A stretch of DNA of 64,000 bases from the NCBI RefSeq assembly GCF_017745095.1, contig NZ_JAGHZZ010000003.1:248001-312000 (forward strand), written 5' to 3'. Below are positions 51,300 through 63,300 of the stretch, in pieces. The notes under the pieces are model-generated. The model worked only from the letters and a program-made list of their open reading frames with translations. It made no database searches and was not told the origin of the DNA. This DNA is from Sporocytophaga sp. GTDB lineage: Bacteria; Bacteroidota; Bacteroidia; Cytophagales; Cytophagaceae. The position numbers and the translations under genes were made by a program. Within the stretch, counting starts at the first letter, position 1. The number at the start of each line of letters is the position of its first letter.

Positions 51300-53381
51300 C
51301 TAATAGATCTCGTCCTTTTTCCTTTTTCTTAATTGAATCCTGTTAACCTTTTCCGGAACAAAAGTACTCATCCAGATATACCTATCTTCGGACTTTAAAA
51401 ATAAAGAATATCTACCTGATTCCCACGCATTAAATTTAAATTTACCATCTTTATCCGTCTTTATTATTTCTTCTTCCCCGGTAAGTTCATTGGACAAGAT
51501 TAAAGAATCCTTAGAAGATGGATGATCCAGTGTATCAAGCAATATACCTTCACAATCCTTGTATTTCAAAGGGGCAAGCTCAAGGGTAATGTAAGTCAAC
51601 ACTGAACCCTTTCGTTTTCGTTGAACTGGTTCAAGCTTATATATGCCCTTCACTCCTTTATATTCAGCATAAAAAATATTGGTGGTATCCTTATTAATTT
51701 CACACGAGAATTCTCCCATATTATTTGTCTTTATAACTTCAACAGAATCATTGGAAAAATCAAAGACTTTCACCATACAATTCTTTACCATTGAAGTATC
51801 TTTTATCACTCGCCCCTTAACAAAGGATTTTTTAACCTTCTCCATTGTTATTTTATTTCTTACAAGATTCTCATACCTCGAAGAAAAATAAAGTTCCGTT
51901 TGCGATACCTTATAATCATCCTTTACAGCCTCCACCATATAATGCCTCCCGGGCATGAGGTAGCAAGAGAATGTCCCCTTATTAGAACTCTTAACAACCC
52001 ATTCAACTTTTCCGGTTTCTGTATCAGAAATTTTTATAGTTACTCCTTTTAAAGGAAGAGCTTTTAGTTTATCAAGCATTACGCCTTCATATTTTATCTT
52101 ATGAATAATAATCCTGTATATATCATCTCCTCCTGATTTTTTCCTGTTACTGGAGAAAAATCCTGTAGAAGTATTATCAGTAAGTATAAGGGAAAAGTCG
52201 TCTTTTGAGCTATTTAAAGGGGCTCCAAGGTTTATAGGTTTGGAGGCATGATGCTTCAAATCAACAAAAAATAGATCAAGTCCTCCGATGCCTGGCAATC
52301 CATTAGATGAAAAATACAAGCAACTATCCTTTGACACAAAAGGAAACATTTCATTTCCTGAGGTATTGATGGCTGTACCCATATTTTCTGGCATCATCCA
52401 TGCTCCATTATGGAAGATACTTCTGTAAATATCAGTTCCTCCGTAGCCTCCAGGCATGTCTGACACAAAATAAAGGCAACTTGTATTTTTATCAAAGAAA
52501 GGATGACTTACTGAATAGCTTGGATTATTAAATGGTAGACCTTCAGGTTTAGTCCATTTTCCATTCTGATCCTTTTCAGCATAAAACAATTGTAGTCGCT
52601 TAGTATCTTTTCCAACTGCCTTTTCATTTTTGGAAAAGACAGCTCTTCTTCCATTTTCAAAAAATGTAATCGGACCTTCGTTTAGACCGGTATTAAAGTC
52701 TGTAAATTTTTGCAGCTTCCCAAATCCCGAATCGCCTGCAAATTCAACATAGTACAAATCAAGAAAGTTACCCTGATCGGCTGCATCAACATTCTTTACA
52801 AGCTCAATAGTTTTTCTGTTAGAGACAAACACAAGACCTTTCTGATAAAATGATGGGCAATATTCTGATGCATTTGAATTTATAGGAAGTTCCTTTACAC
52901 TGTAAAATAAAGAATCTCTAAAGAAAGTATCATAAGCATCAAGGCCTCTCCTTTTGGATTCAGCTATTGCCCTCTTACTCAGACTTTCTTTACTATACAG
53001 ATCATACCAAATTTTTGCCTCATCCTTTTTTCCATTGATTACCAATGCTTCTGCAAGATGCAGCTTGTAATCGGCTAGGTTAATAATGGCGTTATTTCTT
53101 TTAAACCCTTCTTTATACCAAAATTCAGCATCAGTAGTATTGTTAAGTTTCCAATAACACTCGCCTATCTTAAATCTAATATCAGCATTTCCAGTGTCCT
53201 TCTTAGCAATACGCTGAAACATCTCTCCGGCTTTTAAATAAGCTTGCTTCGCATAAAGATCTTCTGCCAGCTTCAGGTCATTTTTAAAGTGTGCAACTAT
53301 GTTTTTGTCCTGACTATAAAGGAGTGATGTTTTTGATAGCAATACAACAGCAACAATCAACTTCAGAAAAGCCTTCATCAT
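51300..53381 (-). CDS. PorE/SprD-like protein lacking the OmpA domain (693 aa)
   Basis: Signal peptide MMKAFLKLIVAVVLLSKTSLLYSQ, then TPR units (about residues 30-150: DLYAKQAYLKAGEMFQRIAKKD, IGECYWKLNNTTDAEFWYKEG), then a WD40/PD40 propeller (about 180-450: YCPSFYQKGLVFVSNRK, SHPFFDKNTSCLYFVSDMPGGYGGTDIYRS, FPFVSKDSCLYFSSNGLPGIGGLDLF), then three Ig- or carboxypeptidase-regulatory-like domains. T9SS PorE and gliding SprD-type proteins share this order but end in an OmpA peptidoglycan-binding domain, which is absent. Its ATG overlaps the stop of the PorP-like gene by one base. It probably helps bind or stabilise the giant adhesin. Confidence 0.78.
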   Translation of the reverse strand: MMKAFLKLIVAVVLLSKTSLLYSQDKNIVAHFKNDLKLAEDLYAKQAYLKAGEMFQRIAKKDTGNADIRFKIGECYWKLNNTTDAEFWYKEGFKRNNAIINLADYKLHLAEALVINGKKDEAKIWYDLYSKESLSKRAIAESKRRGLDAYDTFFRDSLFYSVKELPINSNASEYCPSFYQKGLVFVSNRKTIELVKNVDAADQGNFLDLYYVEFAGDSGFGKLQKFTDFNTGLNEGPITFFENGRRAVFSKNEKAVGKDTKRLQLFYAEKDQNGKWTKPEGLPFNNPSYSVSHPFFDKNTSCLYFVSDMPGGYGGTDIYRSIFHNGAWMMPENMGTAINTSGNEMFPFVSKDSCLYFSSNGLPGIGGLDLFFVDLKHHASKPINLGAPLNSSKDDFSLILTDNTSTGFFSSNRKKSGGDDIYRIIIHKIKYEGVMLDKLKALPLKGVTIKISDTETGKVEWVVKSSNKGTFSCYLMPGRHYMVEAVKDDYKVSQTELYFSSRYENLVRNKITMEKVKKSFVKGRVIKDTSMVKNCMVKVFDFSNDSVEVIKTNNMGEFSCEINKDTTNIFYAEYKGVKGIYKLEPVQRKRKGSVLTYITLELAPLKYKDCEGILLDTLDHPSSKDSLILSNELTGEEEIIKTDKDGKFKFNAWESGRYSLFLKSEDRYIWMSTFVPEKVNRIQLRKRKKDEIY

Positions 53382-54298
53382 TAAAAATATCTTGGTGTAA
53401 CGACTTTAGTTTTTGTATATGAAAAAAGATAACTAATCATAATTTCATGTGAGCCAGTGTTAAATCCGGACAATTTGGAAAGGCTATGATCATAAGAGTA
53501 CCCGAAGCTAAGCTGGTCATTAGCATAAACCTGAGCCAGGAATATTAACGAAGTTTTACTTCTGTATGAAACCCCAAGCCAAAGAAATTCCTTGTAAAGA
53601 AAATTAGCATTATAATCTATCTGAACAGGAGCGCCTTCTATATATTTTATAAGTGTACTAGGTTTAAACTTCAGGTTCTCATTGATGTCAGTAACATAAC
53701 CTGCTGTAAAAAAGTAATGATTCTTTAATTCCATTCGATTGGCGACATATTTTGAAGCGAGGAAATTGCTTGCCAAATAGGGAACAGAAGCACCGGCATA
53801 AAACTTTTTTGAATTGTAGTAAATTCCAGCTCCAAATCCAGGAGTAATTGTATTATAATCTTCCTGCTGCAAAGTGGGGTCATTAGCCGCTTTGTAAGTC
53901 AGATCGCTGTATCTTGCAAGATAATTGGAAGCCCCGGCCTGTAGACCAAATGCCAAAGTTGATCCTGAAGTAAAATGTAACCTATAAGCATAAACTACAT
54001 TTAATGTAGTTTGTGTAAAAACAGAGATATGATCATTGGTAATCAATGCCCCCAACGCCATCTTTTCTTTGCGTATAGGTGCATGTGCTGAAAATGTAAG
54101 TGTCGAAGGTGCTCCTTCAACTCCACTCCATTGTTTTCTTCCTGTAGCAGTAAAGTTTAAAGCTTCACTGGAGCCGGCATATGCCGGATTAATCGCAAGC
54201 CCATTAAACATGTATTGCGAATACAACGTAGCCTGCTGGGCTTTGGTTACCCAAGACATCAAAATTAAACTTACCAGTAATATACTTGACCTGACCAC
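53381..54298 (-). CDS. PorP/SprF family outer-membrane protein
   Basis: A 305-residue member of the PorP/SprF family. The signal peptide SILLVSLILMSWVTKAQ is followed by the diagnostic ATLYSQYMFNGLAINPAYAGSSEALNFTATGRKQWSGVEGAPST. The C-terminus has SFGYSYDHSLSKLSGFNTGSHEIMISYLF, the usual end of these barrels. SprF-type proteins are needed for secretion and anchoring of a type B cargo coded beside them, here the adhesin 19 bases upstream. The start codon is GTG. The stop TAA shares its last base with the ATG of the next gene, so translation is coupled. Confidence 0.93.
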   Translation of the reverse strand: MVRSSILLVSLILMSWVTKAQQATLYSQYMFNGLAINPAYAGSSEALNFTATGRKQWSGVEGAPSTLTFSAHAPIRKEKMALGALITNDHISVFTQTTLNVVYAYRLHFTSGSTLAFGLQAGASNYLARYSDLTYKAANDPTLQQEDYNTITPGFGAGIYYNSKKFYAGASVPYLASNFLASKYVANRMELKNHYFFTAGYVTDINENLKFKPSTLIKYIEGAPVQIDYNANFLYKEFLWLGVSYRSKTSLIFLAQVYANDQLSFGYSYDHSLSKLSGFNTGSHEIMISYLFSYTKTKVVTPRYF

Positions 54299-54317
54299 GT
54301 GTACTTAACTTAATTCT

Positions 54318-57300
54318 TTATCTTTTTATAACGACATATCCAGTTGAAGGCTTTTTGCCTTTTCCCCAATCCAGATTATAGAAATAGGTGCCATCTGGCA
54401 ATGTGTTATCATTTCCAAGAAGCATACCCGTGTTTGCTGTACCTTTCCATACTTTAATGTTATTATCATATCCGTTTGCCTCATAAACAAGATTCCCCCA
54501 ACGATTGAAAATATGGACTTTGTTATCCGGGTAAGCCTCAATACCGTCAATAAACCAGGAATCATTGATACCATCTCCGTTAGGCGAAAAGGAAGTGTAT
54601 ATCTTCATTTTCAAAAACTCCCCAAGGTAATATGCTTCTGAAGTTCTTTCCGGACACGTTCCTGATTTCACAACTGCTCTGTAAAAATTATCAATTGACC
54701 TTATTGAAAATTTGTATAAAGAATCTGTGCTTACCATTGGTGCATATGTAATTCCATCATTGCTGGACTCCCAACGTACTATATCTCCTGTATAATCTTC
54801 AAGCTTAAGCACACCTCCAGAAGCAGTGCTGTCTTCTAATAGCAATGTACCACCTATTGTCATAGGAGAATTATCAACAGATAAGATAAATGCATCTGAA
54901 GTATCTGCAGGACAATTACCATTTTGCACAATTATTTTATATCCGGTAGGAGTTGAAATGTTGTTATACTCCAATTCCTTTTCTCCGGAATTTTTTGCAG
55001 ATGCTGTTATAAAATTATTTCCTGAAACCAGCCACGATTTAACAGTTCCTTCAACTCCAACTGCTGTAATAGTACCAGAATTGGTCCCATTACATACTAC
55101 TGTTGCTGGTGATTCCAGCGTACCTGCTATACTAGCCGGATTAACTATGGCTTTGACTTCAACCTTAGGACTTTCACAATTCTCATCAAAAGAAGAAACG
55201 AAATAGGAAGTACTCGCAATCAGATTACCTAAATCAAACTCTTTACCTGTGCTAATTATTTCCTGACTATTAGTTCCATACCAGTTAAAAAGTCCTGTGG
55301 ATCCAGAGGCCTGTAGTTTTACCTCGCCGGCTCCGCATCTTGATACATCAGCAGTAAAAGGAACAGCTGGGATAGTATCTACTTTTACAGTTACAGGTAC
55401 ACGTTCGCTCTTGCATCCGTCCAAACCAACAGCTACGTTCATGGTCATAGTCGCATTTGCATTGATTTGATATTCTGCACCGGAATACTTGACTTCACTT
55501 GAATCCGGAACGAACCACAAATATTCTCCATCTGTAGGAGCTCCGGAAGCTACCAATGTGACAGTTTGCGCCCCGCAGATTTTTAGATCTTCCGTTAGAG
55601 GAACTTCCGGCTTGATTTTTATAACTGCCTTCACTGCAACCCTGGTTGCGTTTTCGCACCCCTGAGACTCTGATGTAACATAATATGTAGTATCCTTTTC
55701 AAGATAGGAAGTCACAATTACTTCTCCTGTACCAGCACTTAGCCCTCCTTCACTTGCTTTGTACCATAAAAGGTTCCCTGTGTCCCCAGTGGCATTGAGT
55801 GTTACCCTTCCAGGACCACAGCTGAATCCATTTTCTGGAACCGGAAGTTGAGGGAATGGTTTTACAATAGCTAAAACATCGGTTTTCTCAGAGCTTTCGC
55901 ATCCATTAAAATAGGAAGCAACTGCAAATACCGAATTCTTTGTTATATTAATTACTAAAGTATCATTATGCTCATTTACAAGTTCTATTCCTCCATTATA
56001 CCAAATGAATGAATCTGCTCCTGATGCAATTGCCCTTAATTCAACGTTACCACCTCCGCAAATCGTATCATTTATAGTAACTGGTTTGTCAGGTAGAGAT
56101 TTTACTATAGCAGTAACAATAGTTCTGGTTGAACTAGAACATCCCTCCGTTTCCGAAGAAACGTAATAAGAAGTGGTAACTGGTAAATTAGTAATACTAA
56201 ACGTCTTACCTTCATTAATCGATATTGAACTTGTATCTGAACTATACCACTTAAAGTTTTCTGCAATACCTTCCGCTTTTAAAATCATCGCCCTTGTATT
56301 AATGCATGCGGAATCTGAAATCGTTATCGGTGCTTCAGGCAAGGGCTTCACATATGCTGTTACTTCTGTTTTATCACTTTCACAACCAATAACATCCACA
56401 GAGCTCACATAAAATTTAGTAGTAGCAGTTATAGAAGGAGTCTTATAATCTGCAAGAGTAGTATCAACAGGAATATCAGTATCTGAATTACCAGTATACC
56501 AGTAATACTTATCCGGAGAATTTTTAGCCGAAAGAAGGACACTGCCTTTTTCACACACGGAGTTCTCTACCCCTTCTGGTTTTAATGGTAAGGGATTAAT
56601 AGTTACATCTACTTTCGTCTTTTCCTGACTTTCACATCCCTTTGCAATAGAGGTAACATAGTATGATCTATTTTCCGTTACCGAATTTACTTCCAGCGTA
56701 TCATTGTGATTTGCAAAAGGACTTCCATTTTCTGTTTCATACCATTTATATTCATCAAAACCTGAAGCTGAAAGGATTACTGGACCAGGCCCACATCTTT
56801 CGCTTCCTATAGCTACAGGTTTAATAGGGCTAGGATTTACAAGTGCTAACACCGGAGTTCTGCTACTTTTACATCCCTTGTTATCCAGAGAAGCTACATA
56901 ATAGGTGTATGTAGAACTTAAATTTACAGTTAAAGAATTGCCGGATCCCAGAGAGTCGTTACCAGCTAAAGATGCATACCATATAAAGTCTTCGAAATTA
57001 CCACTAGCCTTTAGTATTAAAGTGGTCTCACTATCACAAATTGTATCACCTACAGTTAATGGCTCATCTGGTAAAGGATTTACCAATGCTGTAACAGGTA
57101 CACGCTCACTTTTGCAATTGTCCTTTTCTGCCAAAACATAAAAAAGTTTGGAAGCAGATAAAGAATCGGTGAGATAATCAGGGCTATTTTTAAGTTCTAC
57201 TGTACTCGTTTCAGTTTCATACCAATAATAGCTACCAACAGAGCCTGAGGCGGATAAAGCCACCTTTCCCCCTCCACATACGGGGGATACATTAGTTTGA

Positions 57301-60300
57301 GGAGCAGGAGGAATGGAGTTCAGCGTGACAGTGAGAGGAGTTTTTACTTCACTTGCACATCCGTTAAGACTCGATTCCACATAAAATGTGGTAGTCTGGG
57401 AAATACTATTAATTGTAATAGACTGATTCTCTTCCAATAAAACGTCCTGACCATTGTACCATTTGTAAGACTCCGGAGATCCGGAAGCAGAAAGTGTCAT
57501 GCTTCCAGCAACACACGTCGCTGTATCTTTAGTTGTTGGAGCAGGCGGCAAGGGTTTAATGAATGCCTGCACCAGCGTTTTGGAACTTGCACATCCTGCG
57601 CTATCGGAAACGACATAAAATACAGAGTCCGATTTTACATTCAGAGCTTTGTAGATTTGTTCATTACCCAGTAAAGAGTCTTTACTGGTATACCATAAAT
57701 AATTTTGAGAAAGACCGGATGCTGAAAGATCTATTGGACCTGGTCCGCAGCGATATTTAGGAACCGAAACAGGAGCCTCCGGATTTTTAGTAAAAGAAAC
57801 TGTTACTTTTGCCCTTTCTTGACTTTCGCATTTCTGACTACTAATAGAAGAGACATAATAAGAAACAGTTGAAGAAATTGATGATAAAAATTTATCTCCC
57901 TCATTCACAGCCATTGAACTATCATCATCTTCTTTATTATACCAACGATAAGTATCTGGGCTTCCTGAAGCGATAAGAGTTACACTATGCACACCACAGA
58001 TGCTTGTATCCTTTACTGTAGGAATTGGAGGAACTGGGTTTATAGTAACAAATACAGGTTTCTTAATACTTTCACAACCATTTACTATAGATGAAACATA
58101 GAATATAGAATCTGAATCTATAATTCCTGTGGGCAACTCCTGCTGATTTCCTATTTCATTATTTCCGGTATCATACCATTTAAATGTTCCTGCAGAAGCT
58201 GATGCTATAAGTTTCACTGATCCAGGGCCACAATTAGCCGTATCTTTAGCAGTTGGTTCATCAGGAATATCCAAAATAAGAGCTTGAACCTGTGTTCTGT
58301 CGCTGCTTTCACATCCCTTATCACTCACAGCACTAACGAAAAAATTTTGAGTAGCACTAATATCCTGCGCTGTAAAAACTGCTCCGGAATCAAGCTTTAT
58401 CGCTGATAACGCATCAGAATACCAGTAATAATCAGAAGCTCCGGAAGCCAGTAAATCCAAATCTCCTCTTCCACAGCTAGAGTCACCTACTGCAATAGGC
58501 TTGGACGGTATCGGATTGATAGTTGCCAATACGCCTACCCTACTACTCTGACATCCATTCTCCTGTGAAGCAACATAATAAGTTTGATTCGCACTGAGAT
58601 TTTTCGCAGCATAGCTTTCTAAACTGTCCAGTGCAGAACCTCCATTTTCAGATGTATACCATTTATATTTATTTTCTAATGATCCTGTTGCAGATAGAAC
58701 AACATCTCCAGGACCACACCTTGAACCATCAATAGGAGTAGGTTCTCCCGGAATTGCTTTAATAGTTGCAGTAACCTCTGTTTTGGCTGCACTATAGCAA
58801 CCAAGATTACTTTTTGCAAGAACATAAAAATGAGTGGTAGTAGACAAGGACTGAGTTTTATATTTAGCACCGCTAAACAAAGAATCACCATTTACATCTT
58901 TTGAATACCAAATAAATTCATTTGCCCCTCCAGAAGCTTCAAGATCAACTGTTCCCGGCCCGCAATTAGAGCCGTCTTTTACAGTTGGTGAAGAAGGGAG
59001 TTGGTTTATGATCGCATTTATTTTTGTTCTTCCATCACTTTCACAGCCATAAATATTTACAGATGACACATAATATTTAGTATTCGTTAAAATCGAGTCG
59101 GTAGTATAAGTTGGCAAGATTCCCTGAACAACAGTGCTTATAGAGTCAAGATACCATTTGAATGTCGAATTAGGCAAAGATGCAGAGAGCACTATACTTC
59201 CCGGTCCGCATCTTTCCCTATCAATTGCAGAAGGCAGAGAAGGTTTTGGAAGGATATTTGCAAAGACATCAACTCTATTGCTCTGGCAGCCATCTTCCTG
59301 AGAGGCTACATAATAAGTCTGGCTATTGGTTAAATTTTTGGCCGTAAATATTTCCAGGCTGTCAATTGGAGAACCGCCAATTTCAGAAGTATACCACTTA
59401 TATTTATTTTCCGATGAGCCTTTTGCAGAAAGAACAACATCTCCCGGACCACATCTTGAGCTATCGGTAGTAGTTGGTTCTACAGGAATTGCTTTAATCG
59501 TTGCCGTCACTTTTGTTTTATTTGTACTTAAGCAGCCAAGACTACTTTTGCCAAGAACATAAAAATCCGTAGTACTAATAAGTGACTTTGTTTTATATTT
59601 AGTACCAGTAAATAATGAGTCTCCATTTACTGCTTCTGAATACCAAATAAATTCATTTGCGGATCCGGAAGCTTCAAGGTCGACTGGTCCCGGACCACAG
59701 TTATAACCATCTTTTACAGATGGTGAAGAAGGAAGCGGATTTATAATAGCGTTAATCTTTGTTCTTCCATTACTTTCGCAGCCATCTGTGCTAAAAGATG
59801 CAACATAATATTTAGTATTCGTTAAAATCGAATCCGTATTATAAGTTGATAAATTTCCCTTAACAGAAGTACTTGTAGAATCAAGATACCATTTGAATGA
59901 AGTCGTAGAAGCTGAAGCTACAAGTGTAACTCTTCCTGGACCGCACCTAGCCACATCACTTCCGGTTGGCAATGCCGGTTGAGGAAATATAGTTGCAACT
60001 ACAGGAATTCTGCTGCTCATGCAACTTAGAGAATCCGAAGAAACATAATAGGTAGTAGTTGAACTTATGTTAGGAGTATATGAGGCTAAACTTGAAAGAA
60101 TTGCCAGATCCGTATTATCTTTATACCACTTATAACTACCGGTCACTCCTGATACGGAAAGATTCACTGGCCCTGGTCCACAATGTGTTCCATTTACAGC
60201 TATAGGCAATGCCGGAATCTTTTTTACTTTTGCCAAAACTTCTGTCCTGCTTCCACTTTCACAACCTTCAGGGCTCATTGCACTTACATAAAAGGGGGTA

Positions 60301-63300
60301 GTGGCCGTTAAACTCGGAGTAGTATAGGAAGCTGTAGTTGTCTCAACAGTTGCTGTTCCAGATGTTTTATACCATTTATAACCTGATGTCGAACCTGTAG
60401 CTTTTAAAGTGACAGGTCCACCTCCGCAAATTGAATCCGGAATCCCAATCGGGCTTGAAGGACGTGTATAAAGATTTGCGGTTACCTTAAGTCTTCCACT
60501 CTCGCAACCAGAAGCCGAAGCTGCAACATAGTAAGTTTTAGTTGCGGTAAGATTAGGAATAACAAAATTGGAACCATAAGATACAGGGCTTCCTTCCGAA
60601 GAAACATCATACCATATATAGCCTCCAGTAGAACCACCTGCCGATAATATAATCTCTCCGGGGTCACAAATGAATTTATCCGTTGCTACCGGTATCACAG
60701 GGGAGTTGGTTATACTTACATTCACGACTGTTCTTGGAGTACTTTCACATCCGTTGCCATCACGTGAAGTAACATAATATTGTCTGTTGGCTTTTATTTT
60801 AGTAAGTGTTGTATAAGAAGGTCCCCCTGCAAAGGATGTTGCAGTTACATTATCGTCATACCATCTGTAATCACTAATACCTGCAGGACCAGTAGCTGTA
60901 AGTGTTACAATTGCCGAGTCACAAAGCGGACTTGGAGAAAATGTCGTAGTGGTTGGCTGGGCCGGCAAAGCATTTACAATAACATTAATAGGTAGAGATG
61001 TCGCAGTACAACCGGCGGAAGTAGTAGCCGTAACGGTATAGGTTCCTGAAGTTGTAACAGTGATAGCATTAGTTGTCTGCCCCCCCGGAGCCCAGACGTT
61101 GGTAGTTGGATACTCGGATGTAAGTGTAACTGATTTACCTTGGCAAAAGGTTGTAGCACCAATTACTGTTACTGTGGGTTTCGGGCAAGAAAGGAGGGTA
61201 AATATACCAAATGATGACACTGCGGAGGAATTCTCAACAAATCCTGCGGATGCATTTCCACTAGTGTTTGGCCCCCCTCTTCCAAGGTCAATCCATTGAG
61301 CTTGCCAATTAGTTACTTTATATGTAGCATATTCAGAGACACCGCAACTTGTTGAAGAATAAGATAACTTCACTCTAGTAGAGTTTGAGCCTGCATCTCT
61401 ATTTAAAGTCCAATATTCGCATTGACTTACGTCAAATAGTAGACCTGATGCTTTTGTGGTGAAACTATATGTTGGTTGAGGGGCTGGCCCTTTAATATAT
61501 TCTGCAGTAAATGTACTTCCGGTAGTTGTCGGGGAAATCCCCAGTGGCCTGTATCTACTACTATCACCAATCGGAAAATCAAATGTTCCTGCATTGATTT
61601 TCTGAACAGGACCATCAACAAAACTAGCGTCAGAAGCTCCGGAAACGGTTGCACTTGGTCCGACTACCATTTTGTTTGTTGAAGTAGAAATAAAATATCC
61701 TTTTGTGAAAGAAAGTAAATTATTTACACGCACGGTGGTAAGTAAAGTATCCCTTCCCTCTTTATTTATTCCAAGATTGTTGAATGTTTCAGGACTTGAT
61801 GCTGTACATTGAGTACACTTGATCTGATTTTTTCCGCTACCGGTAAAAAAGACTGTACTTGAACCTTCATTAAAACCTACAGCAGGAGGCGTACTAGTAT
61901 TGTTCCAGTCCTTCGCTACGTGGATAGTGGACGTCATAGCATTTACCAAACTATTGGTATTCAGATTAAAATTTCCATCGATTTTTATTTTTGCTGAATT
62001 AAAATCTGCATTTGAAGACGCGGTGCAACCAGAACAACCAATATCAATATCTTCCCTTACAATTAAACTATCACTGTTGTCTATTATATATGAAACACCA
62101 TTTCCGGGAATCCGATTGCCATTAATTTTCAGATTACGACAGGTAACTTTACCCTGTTGTTTAATTTGAGTTCCATTTGCCTGCGCCATAATAGAACAGT
62201 TGTAATTATACCCAGGAAGATCCTGTGCTTGTGCTCCATTAAAAATCAGATGAGAAAGAGTAATCACACTTCCGTTTGTGATAGACAATGGATTACTATC
62301 ATATAAATAAATATTTCTTAAAGGAGCGTCCAGTGTTCCTCCATTAAATGTTAAAAGCCTGCCCACTCCAAAACCACTGGTCAATTTAATCGTATTTTCA
62401 GGCGAAGCAATACTGAGATTATAAAACCTTCTATAAGAAGTATCGGCGGCAGCATTTGTTCGGATTGTTGCGCTACTTGTTATCACAACCGTTCCTTGCC
62501 TATAAAGAAAGTGATCTGTTGCTTCATTGTTATTATCAAAAAAAGCATGACCACTAAGATTGCTGCCTGTCAAAGTCATGGTACGACCATCGTTTACATC
62601 GCCTGTAGAACTTACATCAAATGTTTTACCAGCATCAATATATAAGCTGAGAAGTCGAAAATTTCCAGAACTGGAAGGTCTAAGAGTTATATTCACACCG
62701 CTTGGTCCTGAAACTTTAAAATTCGGAAGAGTATCATTGGGAAATGGAGTAAATGTATAAGATTCAGCTACTGAGGATGTGGTCGTTCCGAATTGAACTG
62801 TTCCTCCTGATGAATTAACAGTTCCATTAGTACCGCATACAGCAAAGTCGGATCTGTTTAGTCCATTATTATGTCTTCCAATAGATATAATTCCTCCTGA
62901 CATACTAAATGAACTGTTAGCAACATCAGTAATTCTGAAAGTTTCCCTAGTTGGTCGAGAGGAACCTGTATTTAAAGTTACCGTTCCTCCAGTCATGTCA
63001 AATTGGAAACGAGAAGTATTATCATCAGCAAAGGAATTTATCCCTTGAAATGAATTTAAAAATCCTCCTGTAATATTAATATATGGAATATTTACAGATT
63101 GCCTATATCTCAAACTATTAGGAGAGTTACCATTTGTATTCCCAACATTAACAATCCCCCCCGTAATTTCTAGTCCACCTTCAAGCACAAGTTCGTTTCC
63201 GCTAGGAGCAATATTTAAAGTACCATTTCCGACTCTAACAATAGTATTGGTATTAATAGTAAAATTTCCGGATCCGGGAAGATTCAAAGTCTGGGCGTTA

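Noticed and set aside
55140-60980. CRISPR-like or satellite array suspected from regularly spaced similar sequence
   Set aside because: The spacing (about 240 bases) and similarity come from 80-residue protein repeats in one open frame; there are no identical direct repeats with unique spacers and no cas genes.
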